A DNA stretch of 64,000 bases from Sphaerisporangium rubeum (GCF_014207705.1 NZ_JACHIU010000001.1:5262501-5326500); one strand, 5' to 3'. Counted from the stretch's first letter, positions 10,419 through 20,287 are shown. A program made the numbers and translations. Notes: generated by a model not told the origin, from the sequence alone.

Positions 10419-13129
10419 ACCCGTTGCTGCTCCTGCGCGTGCACCGGGGTACGGCCGCGCTGCTGGCCGTGCTGACGCTCAGCGCCGCGCTGCTCATCGC
10501 GGCGCTGCCGCGGGTGGCGGAGGCGTCCTACGACGACGCGCTGCACTCCATCCTGACCGGCACCAGCGCCGGTCTGACCGACCTGACCGTCTCCCGGCGC
10601 ACGCAGGGCCCGCAGAACCAGATCACCGCGGAAGGCGGGTTCCAGAAGCTGGACCGCGAATGGCGGGAGTCGCTGCCGCCGTCCCTGGCGTCCCTCATGG
10701 ACACCCGGCCCGGCAACACCAGCCACTACAGCGCCAAGACCGTCGGCACCCCGGTCGCGGACCGGGTGGGGCCCGGCCACCTGCCGCTGCAGCTCGTGGA
10801 CGTCGCGTGGCTGTCCGGCGCGGACCAGCGGATCAGGTACGTCGACGGCGTGCCGCCGGGCCCGCCGACGGTCGTGCCGCGCGTGCCGGGACACCCGGAC
10901 CTGCGTGACGTGGACCTCTTCGAGATCGCGCTGGTCAGGAGCGCCGCCGAGCTGATGCGGATCCCGGCCGGCACCATACTGGTGCTCGGCAACAGCCGTC
11001 CGATGCTCGCCAAGGTCACCGGGATCTTCGAGCCGGTGAACGCCGCCGACCGCTACTGGCATCACGACCTCAACGTGATCAAGGCCTCGGTGCGCAGGAT
11101 GGCCGGCACCGACCGTGAGGAGCACCACATCACGGCACTCACCGGGCCGTCCTCGTTGACCCGGCTGAACGGCGACAGCCGTGACCTGCGGTACTACTGG
11201 GTGCTCGCCGTCGACAACGCGAAGATCGACGCGCGCAACGCCGGTGACACGGTGGCCGGGGTGGCCGAGTTCCGGCGCCGGGTCGGCCTCGCCGCCACCG
11301 ACCAGATCACCACGTGGTCGCAGGTGGCCGGGTTCTCCGTCTGGGAGCTCGGCACCGCGCTCGACGAGGTGCTGAACGACTACCTGCGGCAGCTCGCCAC
11401 GGCGCAGGCCCTGGCGTACCTGGCCACCGGCGGCCTCGCCGTCGTCGCGGCCGGGGTGCTGGCGCTCGCCGCGCAGTTGCTGACCGAACGCATGGCCGGC
11501 GCGCTGGCCCTGGCCCGCGCGCGCGGCGCGTCCCTGCGGCAGGTCGTGCTGACCGGCACCGGGACGGTGGCGCTGGCCTGCGCGCCGGCGGCGCTCATCG
11601 GGTACGCGCTGTCGTACCTCGTGCCGGGGCCCGTCACCTCGATCGTGCATCTCGGGCCGCTGTTCATCGTCGCGGTCGCGCTGGTGTTCGCCGCCACCCG
11701 GGTGGCCCTCGCGCACCGCAGGCCGCTGAACGAACGCCGCGCCGACGTCGCGGCCCGCCGGCCGTCCCCCCGGCGGCTGATGCTGGAGCTGGTGGTCGTG
11801 GTGCTGGCCCTCGCCGGGGCCTACCTGCTGCGCAACCGCGGCCTCACCACCGACGTCAGGGGCGGCTCGGCCCCCGCCGGTGATCCGTTCCTGATGCTGG
11901 TACCCGTGGCGCTCACGGTGGCCGTGGCGCTGATCGTGCTGCGCTGCTACCCCTACCCCCTGCGGCTGGTGGTGTGGCTGGCCGCGCGGGCCCGGCCCGC
12001 GGTGCCGTTCGTCGGCATGACGCTCGCGGCCCGCGCGCGGGCCGTCACCGCGCTGCCGGTGCTGATCCTGCTGCCGGCGCTCGCCGTGTCGGTGTACGGC
12101 GCCGTCGTCGGCGGCACCCTCGACGCCACGCAGCGCCTCGCGGCGTGGCAGGCGACCGGGGCCGCGGGCCGGGTGGAGAGCGCCGCCGAGCTGCCCGCCG
12201 GCGTCGTCGCCGCGGTACGCGAGGTCCCCGGCGTACGGACCGTGCTGCCGGCCGACAAGGGGACGGCGCAGATCGGCCTCGGCGGCAGGAGCGCCACCGT
12301 CGTCGCGATCGACCTCGACGCCTACCGCCGCCTGGTGGCCGGCACGCCGCTGACCGTACCCGCCGCACCCGCGGGCGGACCCGCGGGGACCATCCCGGCG
12401 CTGGTCTCGCCGGACCTCGCCAACCTGTCGGAGTTCGAGATCGGCTGGCACGTCCGCATGAAGCTCAGCAAGCGGGGGGTCGTCGCCGACGGCCTGCCCG
12501 GCATCGGCTTCACCACGCACAGCTTGATCATCGTGCCGTTCGACGCCTCCGAGCGCGCCGGGTCCCGTGAATACACCAGCATGCTGCTGCTCGGCGGGGA
12601 GGACATCGACGCCGGACGGCTGCGCGCCGCGACGGGGAACGTCCCCCCCATCCACGTGGCGACGTTCGGCGAGTCCCTCGGCCGGATCACCGGCACGCCG
12701 CTCACCGGCACGATCACGACCGCGTTCCAGGTGGTCACCGTGGCGCTCGCCGTGTACGCGCTGCTCACCGTGATCATCGCGCTGGTGACGGGGGCCGCCG
12801 ACCGGGTGCGCGCGCTGTCGTTCCTGCGCACCCTCGGGCTGTCGGAACGGCAGGCGGCGGCGCTGACCGTCCTCGAGGTCACGCCGCTGATCTTCCTGAC
12901 CGCGTGCGCCGGGCTCGCGCTCGGCCTCGCGCTCCCCGCGGCTCTCGGGCCCGGGCTCGACCTCGGCGTCTACGCCGGCGGCATCGCCGTGCGCGCGTAC
13001 GAGATCGACCCCGGCACGCCGGTGCTGCTGGCCGCCGGGCTCACCGCCGTGGCCGTCGGCGGCGCCTTCCTGCACGCCGCGATCGGCCGGCGCCGGTCGC
13101 TCGGCTCCATCCTGCGAGTGGGGGACTGA
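10415..13129 (+). CDS. FtsX-like ABC exporter permease (second)
   Basis: A 904-residue FtsX-type permease, probable partner of the preceding one. An N-terminal helix (GTAALLAVLTLSAALLIAALP) leads to an extracellular domain. FtsX-like helices follow (about 330-430, 450-520, 545-570) with RARGASLRQVVLTGTGTVAL, and the last module reads GAADRVRALSFLRTLGLSERQAAALTVLEVTPLIF. It is shorter than its neighbour, and the two differ enough that they are probably not a recent duplication. A GTG-initiated ATPase gene starts 2 nt after its stop. Confidence 0.87.
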   Translation: MNPLLLLRVHRGTAALLAVLTLSAALLIAALPRVAEASYDDALHSILTGTSAGLTDLTVSRRTQGPQNQITAEGGFQKLDREWRESLPPSLASLMDTRPGNTSHYSAKTVGTPVADRVGPGHLPLQLVDVAWLSGADQRIRYVDGVPPGPPTVVPRVPGHPDLRDVDLFEIALVRSAAELMRIPAGTILVLGNSRPMLAKVTGIFEPVNAADRYWHHDLNVIKASVRRMAGTDREEHHITALTGPSSLTRLNGDSRDLRYYWVLAVDNAKIDARNAGDTVAGVAEFRRRVGLAATDQITTWSQVAGFSVWELGTALDEVLNDYLRQLATAQALAYLATGGLAVVAAGVLALAAQLLTERMAGALALARARGASLRQVVLTGTGTVALACAPAALIGYALSYLVPGPVTSIVHLGPLFIVAVALVFAATRVALAHRRPLNERRADVAARRPSPRRLMLELVVVVLALAGAYLLRNRGLTTDVRGGSAPAGDPFLMLVPVALTVAVALIVLRCYPYPLRLVVWLAARARPAVPFVGMTLAARARAVTALPVLILLPALAVSVYGAVVGGTLDATQRLAAWQATGAAGRVESAAELPAGVVAAVREVPGVRTVLPADKGTAQIGLGGRSATVVAIDLDAYRRLVAGTPLTVPAAPAGGPAGTIPALVSPDLANLSEFEIGWHVRMKLSKRGVVADGLPGIGFTTHSLIIVPFDASERAGSREYTSMLLLGGEDIDAGRLRAATGNVPPIHVATFGESLGRITGTPLTGTITTAFQVVTVALAVYALLTVIIALVTGAADRVRALSFLRTLGLSERQAAALTVLEVTPLIFLTACAGLALGLALPAALGPGLDLGVYAGGIAVRAYEIDPGTPVLLAAGLTAVAVGGAFLHAAIGRRRSLGSILRVGD

Positions 13130-13131
13130 AG

Positions 13132-14070
13132 GTGGACACACCGCTGGACACACCGGACCTGTCGGAGCTGGAGGCGAGGGCCGCGCAGCAGCGGCCGGTG
13201 TTCGGTGAGCACGCGCACATCCTGTGCGACAACCTGGTGCGCATCTACAAGACCGAAGGCGTCGAAGTGGTGGCGCTGCAGGGCCTGGACCTGCTCGTCG
13301 AGAAAGGCGAGCTGATCGCCATCGTCGGCGCGTCCGGTTCGGGCAAGTCGACGCTGCTCAACGTGCTGTCCGGGCTGGACGTGCCGACCGCCGGGGTGGC
13401 CAGGGTGGCGGGGACCGACCTTCTGTCCATGACGGCCAAGGACCGGTTGCGGTACCGGCGGGAGGTCGTCGGGTTCATCTGGCAGCAGACGGCGCGCAAC
13501 CTGCTGCCGTACCTCACCGCGCGTGAGAACGTGCGGCTGCCGGTGCGGCTGGCGCGCAACCGCGACGGCGCCGACCCCGGCGAGCTGCTGGACCTGCTCG
13601 GGGTGGGGTACTGCGCGGACCGCAGGCCGTCGGAGATGTCCGGCGGCGAGCAGCAGCGCGTCGCGATCGCGGTGGCGCTCGCCAACACGCCGCAGGTGAT
13701 CCTCGCCGACGAGCCGACCGGCGAGCTGGACAGCGAGAACTCCGAGCAGGTGTTCGCCGCGCTGCGCCGCGCCACCCGCGAGCTCGGCGTCACCTCGGTC
13801 ATCGTGACGCACGACCCGCTGGTGTCGGAGCAGGTGGACCGTACCGTCGGCATCCGCGACGGCCGCACGAGCAGCGAGACGCTGCGCCGAGAGGCGTCCG
13901 ACGGCCGGCTCATCGCCGAGGAGTACGCGGTGCTGGACCGGGTGGGACGCCTCCAGCTTCCCCGCGACTTCACCGGGGCCCTCGGCATGGAGCGGCGGGT
14001 GCGGCTGGAGCTGGAACGCGACCACATCGGAGTGTGGCCGGACCGGCCACGGGGTGAGGACACCGAATGA
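13132..14070 (+). CDS. ABC transporter ATPase (LolD/MacB type), first of pair
   Basis: A 312-residue nucleotide-binding protein. Walker A is GASGSGKSTLL, the signature MSGGEQQR, Walker B VILADEPTGELD and the switch His is in VIVTHDP. It has an N-terminal extension of about 35 residues and a C-terminal extension of about 50 residues (LDRVGRLQLPRDFTGALGME) beyond the usual 230-residue LolD core. GTG 13132 is the first usable start after the permease stop. It overlaps the next ATPase by 4 nt, and is expected to form a homodimer or a heterodimer with that ATPase. Confidence 0.9.
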   Translation: MDTPLDTPDLSELEARAAQQRPVFGEHAHILCDNLVRIYKTEGVEVVALQGLDLLVEKGELIAIVGASGSGKSTLLNVLSGLDVPTAGVARVAGTDLLSMTAKDRLRYRREVVGFIWQQTARNLLPYLTARENVRLPVRLARNRDGADPGELLDLLGVGYCADRRPSEMSGGEQQRVAIAVALANTPQVILADEPTGELDSENSEQVFAALRRATRELGVTSVIVTHDPLVSEQVDRTVGIRDGRTSSETLRREASDGRLIAEEYAVLDRVGRLQLPRDFTGALGMERRVRLELERDHIGVWPDRPRGEDTE

Positions 14071-14780
14071 GCGACGAACCGCTGGTGATCGCCGAGGGCC
14101 TGCGCAAGGTCTACCGGACCGGGCCCAAGGAGGTCGTCGCGCTGCGCGACGTGTCCTTCACCGTGAACCCCGGCGAGCTGGTCGCCGTACGCGGACGCTC
14201 GGGCTCCGGCAAGACGACGCTGCTCAACCAGATCGGCGGCCTCGACCGTCCCGACGCGGGCCGTGTCGTCGTCGCGGGTGAGACCGTGAGCGAGCTGCCG
14301 GAGGCGGGGCTGCTGCGCCTGCGCCGCGACGTCATCGGTTTCGTCTTCCAGTCCTTCGGCCTGATCCCCGTGCTGTCGGCGGCCGAGAACGTCGGCGTCC
14401 CCATGCGCCTGACCCGCACCCCCTCCGGGGAACGCGAGGACCGGATCACGATGCTCCTCGCGATGGTCGGCCTGGAAAAACACGCCAACCAGCGGCCCTA
14501 CGAGCTGTCCGGCGGCCAGCAGCAACGCGTGGCCGTCGCGCGTGCGCTCGCCAACCGGCCCCGGCTCGTCATCGCCGACGAACCCACCGGCCAGCTCGAC
14601 TCGCAGACCGCGCGCCAGATCATGCAGCTCCTGCGCGCCGTGGTCCGCAGTGAAGGCGTGACCGCGCTGGTGGCGACGCACGACCCGGCGCTGCTGACCC
14701 TGGCCGACCGCGTGCTCGAACTCCACGACGGCGCTCTGGTCCCCGCCGGCTCCCCGGCGCAGGCCGTCCCCGGCGCCTGA
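14067..14780 (+). CDS. ABC transporter ATPase (LolD/MacB type), second of pair
   Basis: A 237-residue core-sized nucleotide-binding protein: Walker A GRSGSGKTTLL, signature LSGGQQQR, Walker B LVIADEPTGQLD, switch VATHDP. It is the last gene of the four-gene operon (7083-14780), in which every junction overlaps or is only 2 nt apart. It converges on holA with only 10 bp between stops; CTGAGC / GCTCAG at 14777-14794 could form a small hairpin over both ends. Confidence 0.92.
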   Translation: MSDEPLVIAEGLRKVYRTGPKEVVALRDVSFTVNPGELVAVRGRSGSGKTTLLNQIGGLDRPDAGRVVVAGETVSELPEAGLLRLRRDVIGFVFQSFGLIPVLSAAENVGVPMRLTRTPSGEREDRITMLLAMVGLEKHANQRPYELSGGQQQRVAVARALANRPRLVIADEPTGQLDSQTARQIMQLLRAVVRSEGVTALVATHDPALLTLADRVLELHDGALVPAGSPAQAVPGA

Positions 14781-14790
14781 GCGAGAGGGC

Positions 14791-15759
14791 TCAGCGGCCG
14801 TCGCGGCTGGCGACGATGAGCTGGACCGTGCGTTCCAAGGCGTACGCGGGGTCGGTGCCGCCGCCTTTGACCTGCTCGTCGGCGGCGGCCACGGCCTGGA
14901 GCGCTCTGGCGAGGCCCGCGGGGCCCCAGCCGTTGAGCTGGCGGCGGACGCGGTCGACCTTCCAGGGGGGCATGCCGAGGTGGCTCGCCAGCTGGGGGCC
15001 GCGCAGGTTGCGGGGAGCGTCGCCGATCTTGGCCAGGGAACGGACGCCGCCGGCCAGCGCGCTGACGATGAGGACGGGTGCGACGCCGGTGGACAGGGCC
15101 CAGCGCAGCTGCTCCAGGGCCTCGCCGAGGCGGCCCTCGACGGCCTTGTCCGCCACGGTGAAACCGCTGACCTCGGCCCGGCCCCGGTGGTAGCGGGCCA
15201 CGGCGGCTTCGGTGACGGCCTTGCCGGGGGTGTCGAAGGCCAGCTGTGAGCAGGCGGCGGCGAGCTCGCGCAGGTCGCTTCCCACGGCGTCGAGCAGGGC
15301 CTGTGCGGCGTCCGCGCTCACCGTGCGGCCGGCGGCCCGCATCTCGGCCTTGATGAAGTCGAGGCGCTCACCCGGCTTGGTGATCTTGGCGATGGTCACC
15401 ACGGCCGCGCCGGCCTTCTTGAGCCCGTCCACCAGGGCCTTGCCCTTGACGCCGCCGGGGTGCGCGAAGACGACCACGGCGTCGGGGGACGGGGATCTGG
15501 CGTAGCCGACGGCCTCGGCGACGACGTCCTTGCTGAGGTCGTGCGCGGCGCGGACGACGATGATCGAGCGGTCGCCGAACAGTGACGGCGAGGTGAGGCG
15601 GGTCAGCTCACCGGGCTCGACCTTGCCGCCGGTCAGATCCTGCACCTGCGCCTCGGGTTCCGCCGCGCGGGCCGCGGCGACCACCGCGCCGATCGCGCGG
15701 TCGGCCAGCAGTTCCTCGTCCCCGATCACCAGCGTGACCGGTGCCGCGTCCGTCGCCAT
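14791..15759 (-). CDS. holA: DNA polymerase III subunit delta
   Basis: A 322-residue clamp-loader subunit of the replicative polymerase. It shows the delta fold in order: TLVIGDEELLADRAIGAVVAA, LTRLTSPSLFGDRSIIVVRAA, DAVVVFAHPGGVKGKALVDGL, DLRELAAACSQLAFDTPGKAVTEAAV and a C-terminal ALEQLRWALSTGVAPVLIVSALAG. The frame is open upstream to 16146, but ATG 15759 gives the normal length and N-terminus, so I use it. In related genomes holA sits between comEC and rpsT; here both sides carry inserted genes. Confidence 0.93.
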   Translation of the reverse strand: MATDAAPVTLVIGDEELLADRAIGAVVAAARAAEPEAQVQDLTGGKVEPGELTRLTSPSLFGDRSIIVVRAAHDLSKDVVAEAVGYARSPSPDAVVVFAHPGGVKGKALVDGLKKAGAAVVTIAKITKPGERLDFIKAEMRAAGRTVSADAAQALLDAVGSDLRELAAACSQLAFDTPGKAVTEAAVARYHRGRAEVSGFTVADKAVEGRLGEALEQLRWALSTGVAPVLIVSALAGGVRSLAKIGDAPRNLRGPQLASHLGMPPWKVDRVRRQLNGWGPAGLARALQAVAAADEQVKGGGTDPAYALERTVQLIVASRDGR

Positions 15760-15846
15760 GGCAGCAGCATCCCACGTCCCGGCCGGCCCGTGGGACCGGG
15801 CCGTGCGGCGGCCGCGCACCGCGCGAAAGCCGGGCTGACCGACCCG

Positions 15847-15875
15847 TTGACGCGGCCGTAGCACGTATGTAACCT
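15847..15875 (+). promoter_or_regulatory. Promoter of the GH87 glucanase gene
   Basis: TTGACG (15847-15852) and TAACCT (15870-15875) have an exact 17-bp spacer, a good sigma-70-type promoter. Transcription would start near 15882, just before the inverted repeat at 15888-15904, leaving a 5' leader of about 120 nt. Confidence 0.6.
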
Positions 15876-15887
15876 TTGGCCAACACA

Positions 15888-15904
15888 CTGCAAGAATTTT
15901 GCAG
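15888..15904. promoter_or_regulatory. Palindromic operator (LacI/MalR-like) at the GH87 promoter
   Basis: CTGCAAGAATTTTGCAG is a near-perfect 17-bp inverted repeat with CTGCAA / TTGCAG arms. It lies immediately downstream of the predicted transcription start, where a repressor would block initiation. As I recall, LacI-family maltose regulators of streptomycetes use CTTGCAG/TTGCAAG-type sites, which would make sense for an alpha-glucan-degrading enzyme. No cognate regulator is in the window. Confidence 0.5.
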
Positions 15905-16003
15905 CTTACTGCTCTATTTCTTTCTTCTCTCCGCAACTTCCGGTGGGTCGCATTGCGTCCATGCGTCCGCCTGCCCCCCATCCGTCGAGAGATAGAGAAC
16001 ACC

Positions 16004-19000
16004 ATGCGAAAGAAGCAGGTACCCCGGCTGGTCGCCGCGCTCGTGGCGGCCGGTCTGCTCGTGCTCGGATGGCCGGTGCCGCCGGTCTCCGCGGCCGGCG
16101 GTCCGAACCTCGCGGCCGGCAGATCCGCCTCGGCCAGTGGCGGCAACTCCCCCTACACCGCCGGCAACGTCAACGACGGCAACCAGTCGACCTACTGGGA
16201 AGGGCCCACCGGCGCCTTCCCGCAGTGGACGCAGGTCGACCTCGGCGCCGCCACCTCCGTCGACCAGGTGGTGCTGAAGCTGCCACCGGGCTGGGAGGCC
16301 AGGACGCAGACGCTGTCCATCCAGGGCAGCACCACCGGCAGCGGGTTCACGACCATCGTCGGATCGGCCGGGTACTCCTTCGGCCCGTCCGGCGGCAACG
16401 CCGTGACCATCGCCTTCGGCGCCACCACCACCCGGTACGTGCGGGTGGACATCACCGCCAACACCGGCTGGCCGGCCGCGCAGCTCGCCGAGCTGGAGGT
16501 CTACGGCGCCGCGCAGTCGAGCGCCAACCTCGCGCAGGGCCGGCCGTTCACCGCGAGCAGCGTCAGCCAGGCGTACGTGGCCGGCAACGCCGGTGACGGG
16601 AACCAGGCGACGTACTGGGAGAGCGCCAACAACGCCTTCCCGCAGTGGCTGCAGGTGGACCTCGGGTCCGCCGTCGCGGTCAACCGGCTGGTGCTCAGGC
16701 TGCCGGTCTCCGGATGGGACACCCGCACCCAGACCCTGTCGGTGCAAGGAAGCACCAACGGCTCGTCGTTCTCCGACATCGTCGGCTCGGCGGGCTACTC
16801 GTTCACTCCGGCGAACAACAACACAGTGACGGTGAGTTTCACCGCCGCGACGACCCGGTACGTGCGGCTCACCTTCACCGCCAACACCGGCTGGCCCGCC
16901 GGGCAGCTCGCCGAGCTGGAGGCGTACGGCCCGAGCGGCGGCGACACGCAGGCGCCGACCGCGCCGGGGAACCTCGCCTACACCCAGCCCGCCACCGGCC
17001 AGATCCGGCTGACCTGGTCGGCGTCCACCGACAACGTCGGCGTCACCGGCTACGACATCTACGCCAACAACGCACTGCTCACCAGCGTCGCCGGGAACGT
17101 CCTGACCTACACCGACACGCAGCCGGCGAGCGCCACGGTGACGTACCACGTGAAGGCCAGGGACGCCGCAGGCAACCAGTCGCCGAACAGCAACAGCGTG
17201 ACCCGCACCGGGTCGACCGGGGACACGCAGGCGCCGACGCCGCCGGGGAACCTCGCCTACACCGAGCCGGGATCGGGCCAGATCCGGCTGACCTGGTCGG
17301 CGTCCACCGACAACGTCGGCGTCACCGGCTACGACGTCTACGCCAACAACACTCTGCGCGGCAGCGTCGCCGGGAACGTGCTGACGTACACCGACACCCA
17401 GCCGGCCTCCGCGACCGTGTCGTACCACGTGCGGGCCAAGGACGCCGCCGGCAACCAGTCGTCGGACAGCAACGTCGTGACCCGCAACGGCAGCGGCGGC
17501 GGCTCCAACATGGCGGTCGGCAAACCCATCACCGCCTCGTCGTCGGTGTTCACGTTCGTGGCGGCCAACGCCAACGACAACAGCACCTCGACCTACTGGG
17601 AAGGCGCCTCCGGTGCCTACCCGAGCGTGCTGACCGTGCAGCTCGGCGCCAACGCCGACGTCTCGTCCGTCGTGCTGAAGCTCAACCCCGACAGCTCGTG
17701 GGGCACCCGCACGCAGACGATCCAGGTGCTCGGCCGTGAGCAGAGCGCCTCGTCGTTCACCAGTCTGTCCGCGGCGGCGACGTACACCTTCAACCCGGCG
17801 AGCGGGAACACCGTCACGATCCCGGTCTCCGGCCGGATCGCCGACGTCCAGCTCCGCGTCACGTCGAACTCCGGGGCCCCGGCCGGACAGATCGCCGAGT
17901 TCCAGGTGATCGGCGTGCCGGCCCCCAACCCCGACCTCACCGTCACCGCGCTCACCGCCTCCCCCGCCTCGCCGGTCGAGACCGACGCGATCACGCTGAC
18001 CGCGACGGTACGCAACGCCGGCAACGCCGCGAGCGGCGCCACCGACGTCGGGTTCTACCTGGCCACCACCAAGGTCGGCACCGCGTCCGTCGGCGCGCTC
18101 GCCGCAGGCGCGCAGGCCACGGTGACGGCGAACATCGGCACCAGGAACGCCGGGACGTACGCGCTGACCGCCAAGGTGGACGAAGGCGGCACCGTCATCG
18201 AGCAGAACGACACCAACAACTCCTACACCGCCGCGTCGTCGCTGGTGGTACGGCCGGTCGACAGCTCCGACCTGGTGGCGAACACGAGCTGGTCGCCGGG
18301 GAACCCGGCGAGCGGCACCACCGTGACGTTCAGTGTGGCGATCAGGAACCAGGGCAACGTGGCGTCGGCGAGCGGCGCGCACGGCATCACGCTCACCGTG
18401 CTCAACGACGCGGGGACCGTCGTGCGCACCCTCACCGGGTCCTTCAGCGGCGCCATCGCCGCCGGGGCCACCGCGCCGGCGGTGAACCTCGGCACCTGGA
18501 CCGCGGCCAACGGCAGGTACACCGTCCGCACGGTGCTGGCCGCCGACGGCAACGAACTATCGGTCAAACAAGCCAACAACACCACCAATCAGTCGTTCTT
18601 CGTCGGCCGCGGCGCCAACATGCCGTACGACATGTACGAGGCCGAGGACGGCGTGACCGGCGGCGGCGCGCAGGTCGTCGGGCCGAACCGCACCATCGGC
18701 GACGTCGCGGGCGAGGCGTCGGGCCGCAAGGCCGTGACGCTGAACACCACCGGCAGCTACGTCGAGTGGACCACCAAGGCCAGCACCAACACGCTGGTCA
18801 CACGGTTCTCCATCCCCGACGCGCCAGGCGGCGGCGGGATCAACTCCACGCTCGACATCTACGTCAACGGCACGTTCCTCAAGCCGATCGACCTGACGTC
18901 CCGGTACGCCTGGCTGTACGGCAACGAGACCGCACCCGGCAACTCGCCGAGCGCCGGGTCGCCGCGGCACATCTACGACGAGGCCAACGTGCTGCTCGGC

Positions 19001-20287
19001 ACCACCGTGCCGGCGGGCAGCAAGATCAGGCTGCAGAAGGGCCCGGCCAACAGCCACACCTACGCGATCGACTTCGTCAACCTGGAACAGGTGTCGCCGA
19101 TCGCCAACCCCGACCCCGCGCGGTACACCGTGCCGGCCGGCTTCACCCACCAGGACGTGCAGAACGCGCTGGACCGGGTGCGGATGGACACCACCGGCAC
19201 GCTGACCGGTGTGTACCTGCCGGCGGGTGACTACCAGACCGCCAACAAGTTCCAGGTGTACGGCAAGGCGGTCAAGGTCGTCGGGGCCGGGCCGTGGTAC
19301 ACCCGGTTCCACACGCCGTCCACGCAGGAGAACACCGACGCGGGCTTCCGCGCCGATTCGACGGCGAACGGCTCGACGTTCGCGAACTTCGCCTTCTTCG
19401 GCAACTACACCTCGCGCATCGACGGCCCCGGCAAGGTGTTCGACTTCGCCAACGTCGCCAACATGGTGATCGACAACATCTGGAACGAGCACACGGTGTG
19501 CCTCTACTGGGGTGCCAACACCGACTTCGTCACCATCAAGAACTCCCGTATCCGCGACCTGTTCGCCGACGGCGTCAACATGACCAACGGCAGCACCGAC
19601 AACCTGGTCGCCAACAACGAGGCCCGGTCGACCGGTGACGACAGCTTCGCGTTGTTCTCCGCGATCGACGCCGGCGGTGCCGACGAGAAGAACAACGTCT
19701 ACGAGAACCTGACGGCCATCCTGCCGTGGCGTGCCGCCGGCATCGCGGTCTACGGCGGGTACGCCAACACGTTCCGCAACATCCACATCGCCGACACGCT
19801 GACCTACTCGGGCATCACGATCAGCTCTCTCGACTTCGGATACCCGATGAACGGCTTCGGCGCCGACCCGCCGACCCGGTTCGAGAACATCTCGATCGTC
19901 CGTGCCGGCGGCCACTTCTGGGGATCCCAGACCTTCCCCGCCATCTGGATCTTCTCCGCCAGCAAAGTCTTCCAAGGCATCCGCGTGACCGACGTGGACA
20001 TCGTCGACCCGACCTACAGCGGCATCATGTTCCAGACCAACTACGTAGGCGGCCAGCCCCAGTTCCCCGTGAAGGACACCATCTTCACCAACGTCTCCAT
20101 CACCGGAGCCCAACGAAGCGGCGACCCCTTCGACGCCAAGTCCGGCTACGGAATCTGGGTCAACGAACTACCCGAACCCGGCCAGGGCCCCGCCGTAGGC
20201 TCCGCCACCTTCACCAACCTCCGCCTGTCCAACAACTACCAGAACATCAAAAACACCACTTCAACCTTCACCCTGAACCTCAACTAA
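16004..20287 (+). CDS. Secreted multi-domain GH87 alpha-1,3-glucanase (mutanase/mycodextranase type)
   Basis: A 1427-residue secreted enzyme. The signal peptide is residues 1-30 (basic MRKKQVPR, hydrophobic core, VSA cleavage). Then come discoidin/F5-8C-like modules at about 35-168, 174-310 and 500-640, two Fn3 modules between the second and third (about 315-498), two CARDB-like modules (643-864), a CBM6/35-like sandwich (YEAEDG, 874-1030) and a right-handed beta-helix (1040-1427). The helix fits GH87: Asp1189 (FADGVN) and Asp1212-Asp1213 (TGDDSF) have the same 23/24-residue spacing I recall for the catalytic aspartates of the Paenibacillus enzyme. The predicted substrate is alpha-1,3-glucan. 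I chose ATG 16004 for the signal peptide; the frame is open to 15899. Confidence 0.87.
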   Translation: MRKKQVPRLVAALVAAGLLVLGWPVPPVSAAGGPNLAAGRSASASGGNSPYTAGNVNDGNQSTYWEGPTGAFPQWTQVDLGAATSVDQVVLKLPPGWEARTQTLSIQGSTTGSGFTTIVGSAGYSFGPSGGNAVTIAFGATTTRYVRVDITANTGWPAAQLAELEVYGAAQSSANLAQGRPFTASSVSQAYVAGNAGDGNQATYWESANNAFPQWLQVDLGSAVAVNRLVLRLPVSGWDTRTQTLSVQGSTNGSSFSDIVGSAGYSFTPANNNTVTVSFTAATTRYVRLTFTANTGWPAGQLAELEAYGPSGGDTQAPTAPGNLAYTQPATGQIRLTWSASTDNVGVTGYDIYANNALLTSVAGNVLTYTDTQPASATVTYHVKARDAAGNQSPNSNSVTRTGSTGDTQAPTPPGNLAYTEPGSGQIRLTWSASTDNVGVTGYDVYANNTLRGSVAGNVLTYTDTQPASATVSYHVRAKDAAGNQSSDSNVVTRNGSGGGSNMAVGKPITASSSVFTFVAANANDNSTSTYWEGASGAYPSVLTVQLGANADVSSVVLKLNPDSSWGTRTQTIQVLGREQSASSFTSLSAAATYTFNPASGNTVTIPVSGRIADVQLRVTSNSGAPAGQIAEFQVIGVPAPNPDLTVTALTASPASPVETDAITLTATVRNAGNAASGATDVGFYLATTKVGTASVGALAAGAQATVTANIGTRNAGTYALTAKVDEGGTVIEQNDTNNSYTAASSLVVRPVDSSDLVANTSWSPGNPASGTTVTFSVAIRNQGNVASASGAHGITLTVLNDAGTVVRTLTGSFSGAIAAGATAPAVNLGTWTAANGRYTVRTVLAADGNELSVKQANNTTNQSFFVGRGANMPYDMYEAEDGVTGGGAQVVGPNRTIGDVAGEASGRKAVTLNTTGSYVEWTTKASTNTLVTRFSIPDAPGGGGINSTLDIYVNGTFLKPIDLTSRYAWLYGNETAPGNSPSAGSPRHIYDEANVLLGTTVPAGSKIRLQKGPANSHTYAIDFVNLEQVSPIANPDPARYTVPAGFTHQDVQNALDRVRMDTTGTLTGVYLPAGDYQTANKFQVYGKAVKVVGAGPWYTRFHTPSTQENTDAGFRADSTANGSTFANFAFFGNYTSRIDGPGKVFDFANVANMVIDNIWNEHTVCLYWGANTDFVTIKNSRIRDLFADGVNMTNGSTDNLVANNEARSTGDDSFALFSAIDAGGADEKNNVYENLTAILPWRAAGIAVYGGYANTFRNIHIADTLTYSGITISSLDFGYPMNGFGADPPTRFENISIVRAGGHFWGSQTFPAIWIFSASKVFQGIRVTDVDIVDPTYSGIMFQTNYVGGQPQFPVKDTIFTNVSITGAQRSGDPFDAKSGYGIWVNELPEPGQGPAVGSATFTNLRLSNNYQNIKNTTSTFTLNLN

